A stretch of 64,000 nt of DNA, taken from positions 3,472,001 to 3,536,000 of the forward strand of contig NZ_CP052766.1 of NCBI RefSeq assembly GCF_002499975.2. Reading direction: 5' to 3'. This document shows positions 28,921-40,163 of this stretch, piece after piece; position 1 is the first letter of the stretch, and each line of letters starts with the position of its first letter. The position numbers were made by a program, and so were the translations under genes. The notes under the pieces were generated by a model. It saw only the letters and a list, made by a program, of their open reading frames with translations. It made no database searches and was not told the origin of the DNA. Origin of the DNA: Alteromonas pelagimontana. GTDB taxonomy: Bacteria > Pseudomonadota > Gammaproteobacteria > Enterobacterales > Alteromonadaceae.

Positions 28921-28991
28921 CTGACGCCACTGACGATAACAGGTATAATCAACTTCTATTTATAGCTGGCCGCGTTTATACGCGGCCAGCT
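28921..28991 (+). promoter_or_regulatory. der promoter and strong hairpin in its leader
   Basis: CTGACG (28921-28926), 17 bases, TATAAT (28944-28949). Just downstream a perfect 11-bp stem pairs AGCTGGCCGCG (28964-28974) with CGCGGCCAGCT (28981-28991) around TTTATA. With no clear T run it may be a leader structure of der or a weak bamB terminator. Confidence 0.6.
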
Positions 28992-29024
28992 TGTTCATGT
29001 TCAAACAGATTTAGGACTACACGC

Positions 29025-30467
29025 ATGTTGCCTGTTGTTGCACTCGTGGGAAGACCCAATGTAGGGAAATCCACACTCTTTAACCGTTTAACCAATACCC
29101 GAGATGCGCTGGTAGCTGATTATCCAGGCCTTACGCGGGATCGACAATACGGTCAGGCAACATATGATCAAAAGCAGTTTATCGTGGTGGATACCGGCGG
29201 CATAACCGGAGACGAAGAAGGTATTGACGCGCAAATGGCGCAACAGTCTCTTATGGCTATCGACGAAGCCGATGTGGTAGTGTTTATGGTTGATGCTCGA
29301 GCAGGCCTTATGCCCGCCGATCAGGCGATTTCCGATCACCTGCGCAAGCTCGATAAAACTGTTTTTGTTGTTGCCAATAAAGTCGATGGTATTGATGGCG
29401 ATAGTGAAAGTGCCGAATTTTACTCTCTTGGTTTAGGCACTGTTTATCAAATAGCTGCTGCCCATGGGCGAGGGGTGACCCAGTTATTGGAATTGTCATT
29501 GGCGCCGCTGGCTCCTTCGTTTCCCGATATGCTGGTACAAGCTACCGATAATGAAGAAAAGCTGGATGCGGAAGCGCAACTGGAACGTCTACAAAACCTG
29601 CCTATAAAGCTAGCAATTGTGGGCAAACCCAATGTGGGTAAGTCTACACTTACCAACCGCATACTTGGGGAAGAGCGGGTTGTAGTCTTCGATATGCCAG
29701 GTACCACTCGAGACAGTGTGCATATCCCCCTGGTGCGTGATGAACGTGAATATATTCTGATAGATACTGCTGGTGTTCGGAAACGCAAAAAGGTTTCTGA
29801 GGCAGTTGAAAAGTTTTCTATCGTAAAAACGTTACAAGCTATCGAAGAAGCCAATGTGGTGCTGCTGGTTATTGATGCCAGAGAAGGTATAACCGATCAG
29901 GATCTTAGCTTATTAGGTTTTGTTTTAAACTCAGGTCGTTCTCTGGTTATTGCGGTAAATAAGTGGGATGGCCTGAACACTGACGTAAAAGATGAAATAA
30001 AACGAGAACTGGATCGCCGACTCGGATTTATCGATTTTGCGCGCATTCATTTTATTTCTGCACTGCACGGTTCCGGTGTGGGAAATCTTTTTGAATCTGT
30101 GCAGGAAGCTTATAGCAGTGCCACCAGGCGGATTAACACCTCCATTCTGACGCAGATTATGGAAATGGCTCAGGATGAACACCAACCGCCACTGGTGCGT
30201 GGTCGTCGCGTAAAAATGAAATATGCACATGCGGGAGGATACAACCCGCCGGTAATTATCATCCACGGTAATCAGGTAGACAACTTGTCAGGAGCTTACA
30301 AGCGCTTCTTAATGAACTACTTCCGCCGGTCTTTGCAAATAATGGGCACGCCCATAAAAATTGAATTCAGAGAAGGGAGTAATCCGTTTGAGGGTAAGAA
30401 AAATCAGCTGACTCTCGGCCAACAGCGCAAACGTAAACGGATGATGTCTTTTCACAAAAAGAAATAG
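29025..30467 (+). CDS. der: Ribosome-assembly GTPase Der
   Basis: Der (EngA) matures the 50S subunit. The 480-residue protein has two tandem GTPase domains. The first has [14 protein letters not shown] and NKVD; the second has [14 protein letters not shown] and NKWD. A KH-like C-terminal domain follows from about residue 350. The lysine-rich tail ends inside the terminator palindrome: the TAG stop (30465-30467) is part of the stem. Confidence 0.97.
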   Translation: MLPVVALVGRPNVGKSTLFNRLTNTRDALVADYPGLTRDRQYGQATYDQKQFIVVDTGGITGDEEGIDAQMAQQSLMAIDEADVVVFMVDARAGLMPADQAISDHLRKLDKTVFVVANKVDGIDGDSESAEFYSLGLGTVYQIAAAHGRGVTQLLELSLAPLAPSFPDMLVQATDNEEKLDAEAQLERLQNLPIKLAIVGKPNVGKSTLTNRILGEERVVVFDMPGTTRDSVHIPLVRDEREYILIDTAGVRKRKKVSEAVEKFSIVKTLQAIEEANVVLLVIDAREGITDQDLSLLGFVLNSGRSLVIAVNKWDGLNTDVKDEIKRELDRRLGFIDFARIHFISALHGSGVGNLFESVQEAYSSATRRINTSILTQIMEMAQDEHQPPLVRGRRVKMKYAHAGGYNPPVIIIHGNQVDNLSGAYKRFLMNYFRRSLQIMGTPIKIEFREGSNPFEGKKNQLTLGQQRKRKRMMSFHKKK

Positions 30468-30494
30468 TAGTAGCTACTACTATTTCTTTATTTT
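30458..30494. terminator. Perfect 16-bp palindromic terminator, bidirectional
   Basis: Bases 30458-30473 are the exact reverse complement of 30474-30489, a 32-base palindrome with no unpaired loop. A run of A lies on the left and T on the right, so it can end both der and the convergent lipoprotein gene that stops at 30499. The der stop codon is inside the left arm. Confidence 0.85.
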
Positions 30495-30498
30495 AACG

Positions 30499-31677
30499 CT
30501 ACTGTGTAGCCATTCCCCGAAGCGTGGCCATAAACGGGGACTCTGTGGGAACGCTGATTTGCGGTAGCGCTTCTCTTACCAGCTCGTCAGAAACCCGGGG
30601 AGGGAAGGTGGTGCTAAATTTGATAATTTTGTCATGCTGCCTGAATATGTAAGTCGTCGCGAACAACGTATCGCCGTTATCTGATTCTGCGCTAATTGCC
30701 ATAAACCATCCTGTTTGCTGACTGTCGTTCCTATTTACGTAAAACGGCTGGATAGGTGAGTCTATCTGCAACTGCATATCCCGAGCATTGGCAACAGTTT
30801 GTGCATCTTCAATTTCTTTGTTTAGTAGCTCCTGCAGGGAACTATCGTCTGTTTCATTCAGGGCGGTTAAAATAGGCGAAACAGTTATATCCAGCAGCGC
30901 ACTGTCGTACTGCGGGTGAATGTAACGGGCAATAGCGCCTTTAAACGGATCATGATATAGCTGCGTATCAGTGCGGGTGAAAACAGCGATAGACGCAGGC
31001 ATAGACATATCAGCAAGATAATCGCTGGCTTGCAGCGCTTGATATAAAAAAGACGCGCTGAAAATATCCTCTTGCTGAGCGTATTTCCACCATAAATCGA
31101 GAATATTCCCTGCCAGCTCTACGTTGACGCCATCCAAGACGGCTGCGCGATGTTCAATCATTTTACTGTTAATTTCCACTCCCCGCCACTGGACCGTGAG
31201 CTCGGTAAAATAATGACGTTGCCGTTGATAGGGCCACACATCTGCATTAAGCGAACTTAGGGTTTGCTGCCACCAGTTTCCGGTGTTAACTGTTGCCGCC
31301 TGATTGGCAATGAGTAGTTCATAATCCTGCCCTGCTGCGGAAGGAATGACTTGATCAAAAAATTGCTTTTGTTTAAGCGCCTCTACAAAATCTTCACCAG
31401 TGACCGCATCTTCTTTGCATTGAGTTTTATCGAAATTGTTAGCTTGACAGGTTCTTGCAGCAGCGGCGCTAGGATAGGTGGAAAAAACTGCCAATGGCGC
31501 ATTGACATGATACCGGGAGGCAGATTTTTGCGAAGTCGACAGCGCGACATCAGGCTCGCCTCGATGCTGGCAGCCCGCTAAAACCATGAACGCTAATCCG
31601 AGAAAGACTACTTTCACAACATACCCGAAAAAATTAAGCGCGCTAGTTTGACCGATCCGGATCGCTACCACAATCAT
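30499..31677 (-). CDS. Hypothetical lipoprotein
   Basis: A 392-residue protein with a lipobox LAGC (Cys36) after a hydrophobic stretch, so it is probably a membrane-anchored lipoprotein. The ATG at 31677 gives an unusually long region before the lipobox. A GTG at 31617 would give a normal 16-residue signal peptide and end the overlap with xseA, and may be the real start. The mature part is mixed alpha/beta with no motif I know. It lies downstream of xseA on the same strand and converges with der. Confidence 0.7.
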   Translation of the reverse strand: MIVVAIRIGQTSALNFFGYVVKVVFLGLAFMVLAGCQHRGEPDVALSTSQKSASRYHVNAPLAVFSTYPSAAAARTCQANNFDKTQCKEDAVTGEDFVEALKQKQFFDQVIPSAAGQDYELLIANQAATVNTGNWWQQTLSSLNADVWPYQRQRHYFTELTVQWRGVEINSKMIEHRAAVLDGVNVELAGNILDLWWKYAQQEDIFSASFLYQALQASDYLADMSMPASIAVFTRTDTQLYHDPFKGAIARYIHPQYDSALLDITVSPILTALNETDDSSLQELLNKEIEDAQTVANARDMQLQIDSPIQPFYVNRNDSQQTGWFMAISAESDNGDTLFATTYIFRQHDKIIKFSTTFPPRVSDELVREALPQISVPTESPFMATLRGMATQ

Positions 31678-33052
31678 TATTTTCAGTTGGCGTAGTCTTG
31701 GGGGAATGGGTAACGTCGATAATTTGACTGGTGAGTTCGCCGTGCGCCAAGCGGGTGCGAATTTGCTGCCCCGGTGCTAATGACGCCGTGCTGGTAACAG
31801 GATTGCCGTCTTTAAATGTTATGCTATACCCTCTTGCCAACGTAGAAAGCGGGCTCACAGATTGCAGTAACTGTACCTGCGACGCCATACGCTGCTGCTC
31901 ATATTTTAACTTACGCTGCATAGCCACGATCAGGTGGTTGGCGGCGTACTGTTGGCGATTCTGAAGTTTCTGTAACTTAGCCGTGGGATCAAAGCGGGAA
32001 AGGCGACTGAGCGCCTTATTTTGACGCCGTTCAGCGTTCACAAGGTAACCGCCAATAGCATGATTGAGGGCAAGCTGCAGTCGGTCCAGGCCTTGCGATT
32101 GGGCTTGCAGTCTGGCCGAGGGGTGCACTGATTGTAGTCGCTGTTGCCCGACATACAACCGATGGCTGGTACTTTGAAAAATACTCTTCCAGCTACGCAA
32201 AAGCGATTGTGAAAGTTGCTCTATGCGATCTTTTTGACTAGCCATGTCCTGACTAAGAAGCTCGGCGCCTGCCGATGGAGTCGGTGCGCGTAGGTCTGCC
32301 GCAAAATCAGCGATGGTGACATCAATTTCATGTCCTACAGCACAGACAACGGGCAGGCGAGAAGCGGCAATGCAGCGGGCCAGTGCTTCGTTGTTAAAGC
32401 TCCACAAATCTTCCAGAGAACCGCCTCCCCGCGTGAGCAGTATGACATCCACCTCGCTACGTATGTTCGCGGTATTTAACGCGTTGATAAGTTGTGCCGG
32501 AGCCGTACTTCCTTGCACCATGGAAGGATAAATAATGACTTCTGTGGCAGGACTACGACGCTTTAACACTGTTAATGCATCGTGTAAGGCAGCGCCGCTG
32601 GAGGAGGTAATAATGCCAATTCGCCGAATAAACGTAGGAAGGGGGCGCTTTCTGGCAAGATCAAAAAGGCCTTCGGCATTCAGCCTTTCTTTCAGCGCGT
32701 CGAACTCCTGTTTTAACTGACCTTCGCCACCGCTTTCCAGGTGCTCTACGACTAACTGGTAGTCACCTCTGGGCTCGTAAAGCCCAACCGACGCCCGCAC
32801 CAGTACACTATCGCCTTCTTTCGGCCGCTGACGAATATTGCGGTTGGCAGTTTTAAACATGGCTGCACGAACCTGTGCTTTGTTGTCTTTGAGCGTGAAG
32901 TACCAGTGACCTGAAGCGGCACAGACAAAATTTGAAATTTCCGCTGACAGCCACACTAGCCCCACTTCGCTTTCCAGAATAGTTCTGGCGAGGCGATTGA
33001 GTTTGGTGACCGTAAGAATCTGGCGGGATGTACCTGGACTTGTATAGAGCAT
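31643..33052 (-). CDS. xseA: Exodeoxyribonuclease VII large subunit
   Basis: XseA, with XseB, degrades single-stranded DNA to oligonucleotides. The 469-residue protein has an N-terminal OB fold ([20 protein letters not shown]) and a nuclease core with [25 protein letters not shown] and [20 protein letters not shown]. Long coiled-coil helices (about 270-390) and a C-terminal beta part ([12 protein letters not shown]) follow. Length fits the family. It is divergent from guaB, as in E. coli. Confidence 0.96.
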   Translation of the reverse strand: MLYTSPGTSRQILTVTKLNRLARTILESEVGLVWLSAEISNFVCAASGHWYFTLKDNKAQVRAAMFKTANRNIRQRPKEGDSVLVRASVGLYEPRGDYQLVVEHLESGGEGQLKQEFDALKERLNAEGLFDLARKRPLPTFIRRIGIITSSSGAALHDALTVLKRRSPATEVIIYPSMVQGSTAPAQLINALNTANIRSEVDVILLTRGGGSLEDLWSFNNEALARCIAASRLPVVCAVGHEIDVTIADFAADLRAPTPSAGAELLSQDMASQKDRIEQLSQSLLRSWKSIFQSTSHRLYVGQQRLQSVHPSARLQAQSQGLDRLQLALNHAIGGYLVNAERRQNKALSRLSRFDPTAKLQKLQNRQQYAANHLIVAMQRKLKYEQQRMASQVQLLQSVSPLSTLARGYSITFKDGNPVTSTASLAPGQQIRTRLAHGELTSQIIDVTHSPKTTPTENNDCGSDPDRSN

Positions 33053-33085
33053 TTCAAAAAATCTTAGTGATTAATACGATTAGAG

Positions 33086-33114
33086 TTTACCTGATTATCA
33101 AAAAACACTACAAT
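33086..33114 (+). promoter_or_regulatory. guaB promoter
   Basis: TTTACC (33086-33091), 17 bases, TACAAT (33109-33114), 40 bases before the guaB ATG, within the gap between divergent xseA and guaB. Confidence 0.6.
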
Positions 33115-33153
33115 TGCGCCGCAATTAACCCTTTATTTAACAGGTGTTGTTGC

Positions 33154-34623
33154 ATGCTCCGAATCCTTCAAGAAGCTCTTACGTTCGATGATGTGTTGCT
33201 GGTTCCCAGCCACTCAACAGTTCTTCCTCATACTGCCAATCTCCGCACTCGGTTAACGCGTGATGTGACATTGAATATTCCCATGGTCTCTGCGGCAATG
33301 GACACGGTTTCTGAAGCTCGTTTAGCCATTGCGCTGGCGCAAGAAGGCGGTATAGGTTTTATTCATAAAAATATGCAACCAGAAGAGCAGGCCAAGCACG
33401 TTCTTGAAGTTAAAAAGTACGAAAGCGGTGTAGTTTCTGATCCCGTTACTGTTGGCCAGAATGCCACGGTTGGTGAGGTCATTGCAATGAGTAAAAGACT
33501 GGGCTATTCCGGTTTTCCTGTTACCGACAATGAAAATAACTTAGTCGGTTTGGTGACTGGTCGGGATCTGCGGTTTGAAAATCGCTTAACGCTTCCTGTT
33601 CATAAAGTTATGACGCCAAAAGAACGACTGGTTACGGTAAAGGAAGGAGCCAGCTCTGAACAGGTATTGGAGTTAATGCACGAACACCGAATTGAAAAAA
33701 TTCTGGTAGTGGACGATGGCTTTAAACTTACTGGTCTCATTACCGTTAAAGATTTTCAAAAGGCAGAAAATAAACCTAATGCTTGTAAAGATTCATTAGG
33801 TCGTTTGCGGGTTGGCGCTGCGGTGAGTGTAGGCCCGGGCACTGATGAACGTATTGCTTTACTGGTAGAAGCCGGTGTTGATGTATTATTAATTGATACC
33901 TCTCATGGTCATTCTCAGGGTGTTATTGATCGGGTCAAAAAAGTGCGTGAAGCCTATCCCGATTTACAAATCATTGCCGGTAACGTAGCGACTGGCGACG
34001 GCGCTAAAGCGTTGGCCGATGCCGGTGTAGATGCGGTGAAAGTGGGCATTGGCCCCGGTTCAATCTGTACTACGCGCATTGTAACAGGGTGTGGTGTGCC
34101 ACAAATTACCGCAGTGAGTGATGCCGTTAGTGCTTTAGAAGGAACGGGTATTCCCGTCATTGCTGACGGTGGTATTCGTTTTTCCGGCGACATTGCCAAA
34201 GCGTTGGCGGCAGGTGCCAGTTGCGTCATGGTGGGAAGCATGCTGGCCGGCACAGAAGAAGCGCCCGGTGAAGTTGAACTATACCAGGGCCGCTATTATA
34301 AATCTTATCGTGGAATGGGCTCGTTAGGTGCGATGAATCAAAGCCATGGTTCATCCGATCGCTATTTTCAGGATCCTAACAATGCAGAAAAGCTGGTGCC
34401 TGAAGGCATTGAAGGTCGAGTAGCGTACAAAGGTCCGATAGCCAATATTATTCATCAGCAAATGGGCGGCTTGCGTTCCGCCATGGGCTTAACCGGTTGC
34501 CCGACCATTGACGATCTACGCACCAAGGCCCAGTTTGTACGTGTTACTTCTGCCGGAATGGGCGAATCCCATGTGCACGATGTCAGCATAACCAAAGAAG
34601 CACCTAATTACCGTTTAGGATAA
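33154..34623 (+). CDS. guaB: IMP dehydrogenase
   Basis: GuaB oxidises IMP to XMP, the committed step to GMP. The 489-residue protein starts [18 protein letters not shown], which fixes ATG 33154; an open frame extending upstream to 33028 covers the promoter and is not coding. The barrel is interrupted by two CBS domains (about residues 95-205). The catalytic cysteine is in [13 protein letters not shown] (about residue 306), with [11 protein letters not shown] and [10 protein letters not shown] downstream. guaA follows past a hairpin. Confidence 0.97.
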   Translation: MLRILQEALTFDDVLLVPSHSTVLPHTANLRTRLTRDVTLNIPMVSAAMDTVSEARLAIALAQEGGIGFIHKNMQPEEQAKHVLEVKKYESGVVSDPVTVGQNATVGEVIAMSKRLGYSGFPVTDNENNLVGLVTGRDLRFENRLTLPVHKVMTPKERLVTVKEGASSEQVLELMHEHRIEKILVVDDGFKLTGLITVKDFQKAENKPNACKDSLGRLRVGAAVSVGPGTDERIALLVEAGVDVLLIDTSHGHSQGVIDRVKKVREAYPDLQIIAGNVATGDGAKALADAGVDAVKVGIGPGSICTTRIVTGCGVPQITAVSDAVSALEGTGIPVIADGGIRFSGDIAKALAAGASCVMVGSMLAGTEEAPGEVELYQGRYYKSYRGMGSLGAMNQSHGSSDRYFQDPNNAEKLVPEGIEGRVAYKGPIANIIHQQMGGLRSAMGLTGCPTIDDLRTKAQFVRVTSAGMGESHVHDVSITKEAPNYRLG

Positions 34624-34645
34624 CTGCAATTTCTGCACGTCTTTT

Positions 34646-34680
34646 AAGGCTGGTTAATGACCAGCCTTTGTATTTTTTTA
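34646..34680 (+). terminator. Intrinsic terminator/attenuator between guaB and guaA
   Basis: AAGGCTGGT (34646-34654) pairs with ACCAGCCTT (34660-34668) and is followed by a T-rich tail. It lies within the 70-base gap of a normally co-transcribed pair, so it may reduce rather than stop transcription into guaA. Confidence 0.7.
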
Positions 34681-34693
34681 TACGGATAAACAC

Positions 34694-36274
34694 ATGACCA
34701 CGAACATACATGATCAACGCATCCTTATCCTGGATTTCGGTTCTCAGTACACCCAGTTGATTGCACGGCGCGTGCGGGAGATAGGGGTTTATTGTGAACT
34801 ATGGGCCTGGGATGTCACAGCAGAGCAGATTAAAGAGTTTAATCCGCAGGGGATCATTCTTTCTGGCGGCCCAGAGTCGGTGACTGAACTAAATTCGCCT
34901 CGTGCGCCTCAATATGTATTTGACGCAGGTGTGCCGGTACTGGGTGTGTGTTACGGCATGCAAACCATGGCCGAGCAACTCGGTGGCGGTGTGCTGGGAT
35001 CAGAAGACAAGCGTGAGTTTGGTTATGCGCAGGTGGAAGTAATTAAACCCACCCCGCTGTTTGACAAAATAGAAGATCATATTAACAGCAATGGTAATGC
35101 GTTGCTGGATGTGTGGATGAGTCATGGTGATAAGGTGTCGGCAGTTCCGGAAGGTTTCGAGACTATTGCGCAAACGTCCTATTGTCCCCACGCGGCTATT
35201 TATCATGCAGAGAAGCGATTCTACGGCGTCCAGTTTCATCCCGAAGTGACACATACTTTGCAGGGGCAGCGTATATTATCGCAGTTCGTGATGGATATCT
35301 GTGGTTGCGAAAAACTTTGGACACCGGGCGCCATCATTGAAGATGCCATTGAAAGAATGAAGCAACAGGTAGGCGATGACGAAGTGATTCTTGGCTTATC
35401 TGGTGGCGTAGATTCTTCAGTAACCGCAATGCTGTTGCATCGTGCAATTGGTAAAAATTTAACCTGTGTGTTTGTGGATAATGGTTTGCTGCGTTTGAAT
35501 GAAGGTGCGCAGGTTATGGAAATGTTCGGTGACCATTTTGGGCTGAACATCATCAAAGTTGATGCCGAAGATCGGTTTTTAGATGCATTGGCTGGCGAAG
35601 AAGACCCGGAAGCCAAACGTAAAATTATCGGCGGCGAGTTCGTTAAAGTATTTGATGAACAAGCAACTAAACTCGCCAATGCGAAGTGGCTGGCGCAGGG
35701 CACTATTTATCCTGATGTTATAGAATCTGCCGGATCGGCGACTGGTAAAGCCCACGTCATCAAATCCCATCACAATGTAGGCGGATTGCCAAAAGAAATG
35801 AAAATGGGGCTGGTTGAGCCGCTGCGCGAGTTATTTAAAGATGAAGTTCGCAAAATTGGGCTGGAGTTGGGGCTACCGTATGACATGTTGTACCGCCATC
35901 CATTCCCGGGACCAGGCTTAGGCGTACGTGTATTAGGCGCTATTAAAAAAGAGTACTGCGATCTGCTGCGTCGCGCGGATGACATCTTCATTCAGGAACT
36001 TCATAAAGCCGAGCTTTATCATAAAGTGAGCCAGGCCTTCACCGTGTTTCTGCCGGTACGTTCGGTAGGGGTAATGGGAGATGCTCGCAAATATGACTGG
36101 GTTGTATCTCTGCGCGCGGTTGAAACTATCGACTTCATGACTGCACACTGGGCCCATTTGCCTTATGACTTTTTAGGTAAGGTGTCTAACCGCATTATCA
36201 ATGAGATTAATGGCATTTCTCGCGTGGTCTACGATATTTCCGGGAAACCGCCGGCGACGATTGAATGGGAATAA
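34694..36274 (+). CDS. guaA: GMP synthase (glutamine-hydrolysing)
   Basis: GuaA converts XMP to GMP with ATP and glutamine. The 526-residue protein has a class I amidotransferase domain (Cys in [13 protein letters not shown], about residue 85; His/Glu in FHPEVTHT). An ATP pyrophosphatase domain carries the P-loop [11 protein letters not shown] (about 230). The C-terminal dimerisation part is [15 protein letters not shown] onward, ending PPATIEWE as usual. Confidence 0.98.
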   Translation: MTTNIHDQRILILDFGSQYTQLIARRVREIGVYCELWAWDVTAEQIKEFNPQGIILSGGPESVTELNSPRAPQYVFDAGVPVLGVCYGMQTMAEQLGGGVLGSEDKREFGYAQVEVIKPTPLFDKIEDHINSNGNALLDVWMSHGDKVSAVPEGFETIAQTSYCPHAAIYHAEKRFYGVQFHPEVTHTLQGQRILSQFVMDICGCEKLWTPGAIIEDAIERMKQQVGDDEVILGLSGGVDSSVTAMLLHRAIGKNLTCVFVDNGLLRLNEGAQVMEMFGDHFGLNIIKVDAEDRFLDALAGEEDPEAKRKIIGGEFVKVFDEQATKLANAKWLAQGTIYPDVIESAGSATGKAHVIKSHHNVGGLPKEMKMGLVEPLRELFKDEVRKIGLELGLPYDMLYRHPFPGPGLGVRVLGAIKKEYCDLLRRADDIFIQELHKAELYHKVSQAFTVFLPVRSVGVMGDARKYDWVVSLRAVETIDFMTAHWAHLPYDFLGKVSNRIINEINGISRVVYDISGKPPATIEWE

Positions 36275-36310
36275 CGGTTAGTTATTGTTGATTAGCATTT
36301 GTTCTTAAAT

Positions 36311-36342
36311 AAGAAAGCCGGCGCGAGCCGGCTTTCTTGTCT
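36311..36342 (+). terminator. Intrinsic terminator after guaA
   Basis: A 12-bp stem, AAGAAAGCCGGC (36311-36322) with GCCGGCTTTCTT (36327-36338), has loop GCGA. It lies between guaA and the convergent katG and can act on both strands. Confidence 0.85.
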
Positions 36343-36378
36343 TAAACCCTTTTGTTCTTAGTCTTTGAGCGCAATATC

Positions 36379-38616
36379 CTATGCACGCTTAAGATCAAAA
36401 CGATCATTGCGCATTACTTTGACCCAGGCTGAAACGAAGTCGTTAACAAACTTTTGTTTAGCATCGTTAGACGCGTAAACTTCAGCAACAGCACGTAATT
36501 CGGAATTGGAACCGAAGATAAGATCGACTGGTGTTGCTGTCCATCTCAGCTCGCCACTCGCACGGTCTCGCCCTTCGTACAATGAAGCGTTATCTGCTGA
36601 TACATTCCATTTGGTTTTCATGTCCAGCAAGTTAACGAAAAAGTCGTTGCTCAACTGCCCGGGCTTATCGGTAAATACGCCATGGCTAGAGCCATCGGCA
36701 TTCACATTCAATGCACGCATACCGCCAAGCAGCACTGTCATTTCAGGTACAGTAAGAGAGAGCATGTCTGCCTTATCTACCATTAACTCCGCCGGTGAGC
36801 GAGTGTTTTCCTGCGCGTAATAATTGCGGAATGCGTCAGCTTTTGGCTCAAGAACCGCAAAAGATTCTACATCTGTCATTTCCTGGGATGCATCCATTCG
36901 GCCAGGTGCAAAGGGAACTTTTACGTCTATTCCCGCTTGCTTGGCGGCTTGTTCAATACCAGCTGCACCACCCAGCACGATCATATCTGCCAGAGAGACC
37001 TTCGTTTTACCGGATTTACGGTTAAACGATTGTTGAATCGATTCCAGTTTGCTTAATACTTTCGCAAGCTCGTCTGGATTATTAACAGCCCAGTCTTTCT
37101 GTGGAGCCAGGCGAATTCGCGCGCCATTAACGCCACCACGCATGTCAGTATCACGGTAGCTTGCTGCCGCACCCCAGGCTACGCGAACCAGCTCCTGAAC
37201 GCTCAGGCCAGAATCAAGAATTTGCGCTTTGAGTGTCTCAGCCTGTTTTTCGCTGATCAACTTATGATCTACCGCAGGGATAGGATCCTGCCAAATCAAA
37301 TCATCTTTTGGAATTTCAGCGCCCAGATATCTTGCTTTAGGCCCCAAATCACGGTGATTAAGTTTGAACCACGCTTTGCCAAACGCCAGCTCGAAATCTT
37401 CCGGGTTTTCCTGAAAACGCTTCGCGATTTTACGGAATTCAGGATCTTCTTTTACGGCAAGGTCAGTAGTAAACATAATGGGCGCATGACGCTTACCTTT
37501 AATGTGCGCATCGGGTACCAAAGAAGCAGCTGATTCAGCAGTGGGTATCCACTGGATTGCCCCAGCCGGGCTCTTAGTTTGTTTCCATTCAAAACTGAAA
37601 AGGTTGTCAAGATAGTTAGTTGTCCATTGGGTAGGTGATACTGTCCATGCGCCTTCCAAACCGCTGGTCATGGTGTCTTCAGCATTGCCTTTTCCGCATT
37701 TGTTCTTCCAGCCTAAACCCTGATCTTCCAACGCCGAAGCGGCAGGTTCTTTACCCAGACAATCAGAAGGTTTTGCGCCATGCGCTTTACCGAAAGTGTG
37801 ACCGCCTGCAATGAGCGCAACAATTTCTTCATCATTCATGGCCATACGACCGAATGCTAAACGGATATCGCGGGCGGCTGCTATTGGATCGGGGTTGCCG
37901 TGAGGGCCCACCGGGTTCACGTAAATCAAGCCCATTTCAGTTGCAGCCATGGGGCCTTTCAGATTTCCTTTATCATCACGGCGTTTGTCGGTAAGCATTT
38001 CCTGCTCTGGACCCCAGTATACGTTGTCCGGTTCCCACTCATCGACACGACCACCGGCAAAACCATAGGTTTTAAAGCCCATATCTTCCAGTGCTACGTT
38101 ACCTGTCAAAGCCATTAAGTCGCCCCAGGAAATGCTGCGACCGTATTTTTGCTTAATTGGCCACACCAGTCGGCGTGCCTTATCAAGACTGGCATTATCT
38201 GGCCAGCTGTTTAACGGGTCGAAACGTTGTTGGCCACCGCCAGCGCCACCACGGCCGTCAATGGTGCGGTACGTTCCCGCTGCGTGCCATGCCATACGAA
38301 TAAAGAATGGGCCATAATGTCCGTAGTCTGCTGGCCACCATGGCTGCGACTGCGTTAACACCTTACGCAGATCCGCTTTGACGGCTTCAAGGTCGAGTTT
38401 TTCAAACTCTTTAGCATAGTTAAAGTTGTCGTAGGGATTCGATTCACTGCCGTGCGCCCGCAGTTGAGAAAGATTCAGTTGTTCAGGCCACCAAAAGGAA
38501 TTAGCTTTGGCCGATTCACCCACTACAGGTGTATCGTTCTGGGATGTTGATGCCATTGCAACCGGTGCGAGAGCTATCGCAACTGCAGCCACTAATGGCA
38601 ATACTCTATTTTTCAT
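36379..38616 (-). CDS. katG: Catalase-peroxidase KatG, predicted exported
   Basis: A bifunctional heme enzyme that removes hydrogen peroxide. ATG 38616 begins a signal peptide ([22 protein letters not shown]), giving 745 residues; an in-frame ATG at 38682 would put 22 extra residues before it. The distal site [11 protein letters not shown], the proximal region [12 protein letters not shown], and the Trp-Tyr-Met adduct residues (W in MAWH, Y in GLIYVNP, M in FGRMAMND) are all present, so both activities are expected. Most KatG proteins are cytosolic; a signal peptide suggests a periplasmic form comparable to KatP of E. coli O157. Convergent with guaA. Confidence 0.95.
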   Translation of the reverse strand: MKNRVLPLVAAVAIALAPVAMASTSQNDTPVVGESAKANSFWWPEQLNLSQLRAHGSESNPYDNFNYAKEFEKLDLEAVKADLRKVLTQSQPWWPADYGHYGPFFIRMAWHAAGTYRTIDGRGGAGGGQQRFDPLNSWPDNASLDKARRLVWPIKQKYGRSISWGDLMALTGNVALEDMGFKTYGFAGGRVDEWEPDNVYWGPEQEMLTDKRRDDKGNLKGPMAATEMGLIYVNPVGPHGNPDPIAAARDIRLAFGRMAMNDEEIVALIAGGHTFGKAHGAKPSDCLGKEPAASALEDQGLGWKNKCGKGNAEDTMTSGLEGAWTVSPTQWTTNYLDNLFSFEWKQTKSPAGAIQWIPTAESAASLVPDAHIKGKRHAPIMFTTDLAVKEDPEFRKIAKRFQENPEDFELAFGKAWFKLNHRDLGPKARYLGAEIPKDDLIWQDPIPAVDHKLISEKQAETLKAQILDSGLSVQELVRVAWGAAASYRDTDMRGGVNGARIRLAPQKDWAVNNPDELAKVLSKLESIQQSFNRKSGKTKVSLADMIVLGGAAGIEQAAKQAGIDVKVPFAPGRMDASQEMTDVESFAVLEPKADAFRNYYAQENTRSPAELMVDKADMLSLTVPEMTVLLGGMRALNVNADGSSHGVFTDKPGQLSNDFFVNLLDMKTKWNVSADNASLYEGRDRASGELRWTATPVDLIFGSNSELRAVAEVYASNDAKQKFVNDFVSAWVKVMRNDRFDLKRA

Positions 38617-38775
38617 TTTTGTTGTTCTCTCTGAGTGTAACAAGGTGTTATACCGCTTTGCAGTGACCGTTATCACTGTCAATGGGTATCATTCGGCGAG
38701 GAAGATTATTGGCTGCAGGGACAATAATAGAAAACGAGGAATTCCGATTGGTGTAATCAGTTTTTACGTGTTGTT

Positions 38776-38781
38776 ATTATA
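38776..38781 (-). promoter_or_regulatory. Possible katG -10 element
   Basis: On the minus strand a perfect TATAAT (38776-38781) lies about 160 bases before the katG start, with no good -35. A poor -35 is expected if an activator such as OxyR is needed, but I could not fit an OxyR site with confidence. Confidence 0.35.
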
Positions 38782-38969
38782 ACAGTGATTGGTCACGGGA
38801 AAAGACAGCGCAAAGGCGATGATGATTTGCTTTAGCGCCTGCTGATCTACGACCCGACAGCACTGAAGTTTCTGCGATAGAAGTGATCTACTTGCGGTAA
38901 GCTCAGGATACTTACTTCGAATCAAATTTCAGAAACATCGCAACATTATCGTGTTTTAAGGATTTTACA

Positions 38970-40016
38970 ATGCTCGCATTTGGCTACAAACAAGCAACAA
39001 CAGAACTTAAGGCGGACTCGCTTCAAGCCGTTAATATGTCTAATCCAGTCCCGGCAGGGCGGGATATTCTCGTCGCGGTTGAGGCTATTTCCGTAAATCC
39101 AGTGGACACAAAAATACGTAAGTCTGTCGAGCCAGCAGCAGATACTTTTAAAGTATTAGGCTGGGACGCGGTGGGCGTAGTGAAGGAAGTCGGCAACAGC
39201 GTTAGCCTGTTTAAACCTGGCGATCGGGTTTTTTACGCCGGTGATATTTCCCGCCAGGGCAGTAATGCCGAGTATCAACTGGTGGATGAACGCATTGTGG
39301 GGCGAGCGCCGACTTCTCTTTCCAATGCCGAAGCTGCTGCGTTACCACTGACTTCATTAACCGCGTGGGAGTTGCTGTTTTCCCGTCTCCAGGTACCTAC
39401 AGATAGCAGCGGCGAAGGGAAAATCTTGCTGGTAGTGGGAGCTGCGGGAGGCGTCGGCTCTATTTTAGTTCAGCTCGCCCGCCGATTGACATCTCTCACT
39501 GTGGTGGGCACTGCTTCCAGAGGTGAAACCAAGCAATGGGTGAAAGACAAAGGCGCTCATTATGTTATTGATCACAATCATCCGCTGGATGAACAGCTGA
39601 AAAAGCAAGGAATCGAGAAGGTGGATTTTGTCGCCAGCCTTACTCATACCGATGTGCATTTTGAAGCGTGTGTAAATGCGTTGGCCGCGCAGGGAAGGTT
39701 CGGACTAATTGACGATCCCGGTGCTATTGATATCGCGCTATTAAAGCGCAAAAGTATTTCGTTGCACTGGGAGTTTATGTACACGCGCTCCTTATTTAAT
39801 ACCAACGACATGCAGGAACAGCACGACATTCTTTGTCGCATCGCGGATATGGTGGATGAGGGACAATTGACAACCACAGTAGGAAAAAACCTCGGCGAAA
39901 TCAACGTTGAAAACCTGCTAAAGGCCCATCAGATTCTGGAATCTAATCGTGCGATGGGCAAATTGGTGCTGGAAGGTTTCAACCGTGATCAATCCCCGGT
40001 GCAGCCGAAAGGGTAG
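38970..40016 (+). CDS. Zinc-type alcohol dehydrogenase-like/quinone oxidoreductase family protein
   Basis: A 348-residue member of the MDR superfamily. The GroES-like N-terminal half (about residues 1-140) contains VEAISVNPVDTKIRK and GWDAVGVVKEVGNSVSLFKPGDRVFYAG. The NAD(P)-binding half has VVGAAGGVGSILVQLARR. The cysteines that bind zinc in true alcohol dehydrogenases are absent, so reduction of quinones or enones with NADPH is more likely. The substrate is unknown. It is divergent from katG, which hints at but does not prove an oxidative-stress role. Confidence 0.85.
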   Translation: MLAFGYKQATTELKADSLQAVNMSNPVPAGRDILVAVEAISVNPVDTKIRKSVEPAADTFKVLGWDAVGVVKEVGNSVSLFKPGDRVFYAGDISRQGSNAEYQLVDERIVGRAPTSLSNAEAAALPLTSLTAWELLFSRLQVPTDSSGEGKILLVVGAAGGVGSILVQLARRLTSLTVVGTASRGETKQWVKDKGAHYVIDHNHPLDEQLKKQGIEKVDFVASLTHTDVHFEACVNALAAQGRFGLIDDPGAIDIALLKRKSISLHWEFMYTRSLFNTNDMQEQHDILCRIADMVDEGQLTTTVGKNLGEINVENLLKAHQILESNRAMGKLVLEGFNRDQSPVQPKG

Positions 40017-40163
40017 CGTAGCGCGTATCGCCCAAAGTTCTGACGCTACGCGCGTTCAAGTATGACAAAGGGTAATTGAATATAGCTAATGATAAGGGTG
40101 TTGTCACATTGGTGTCATATACCAGTTATCTAATGTGGGCCTTCGCTTCCCCAAGAGGTTTCC

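Noticed and set aside
33028..33153. 42-codon N-terminal extension of guaB
   Set aside because: It overlaps the xseA start and the guaB promoter, and it lacks homology; GuaB begins [16 protein letters not shown].
36506..38317. Several plus-strand open frames opposite katG
   Set aside because: They are antisense shadows of a long conserved gene, with no recognisable protein features.
38683..38969. OxyR operator between katG and the oxidoreductase
   Set aside because: I could not fit the ATAG-spaced OxyR pattern with acceptable matches by eye.
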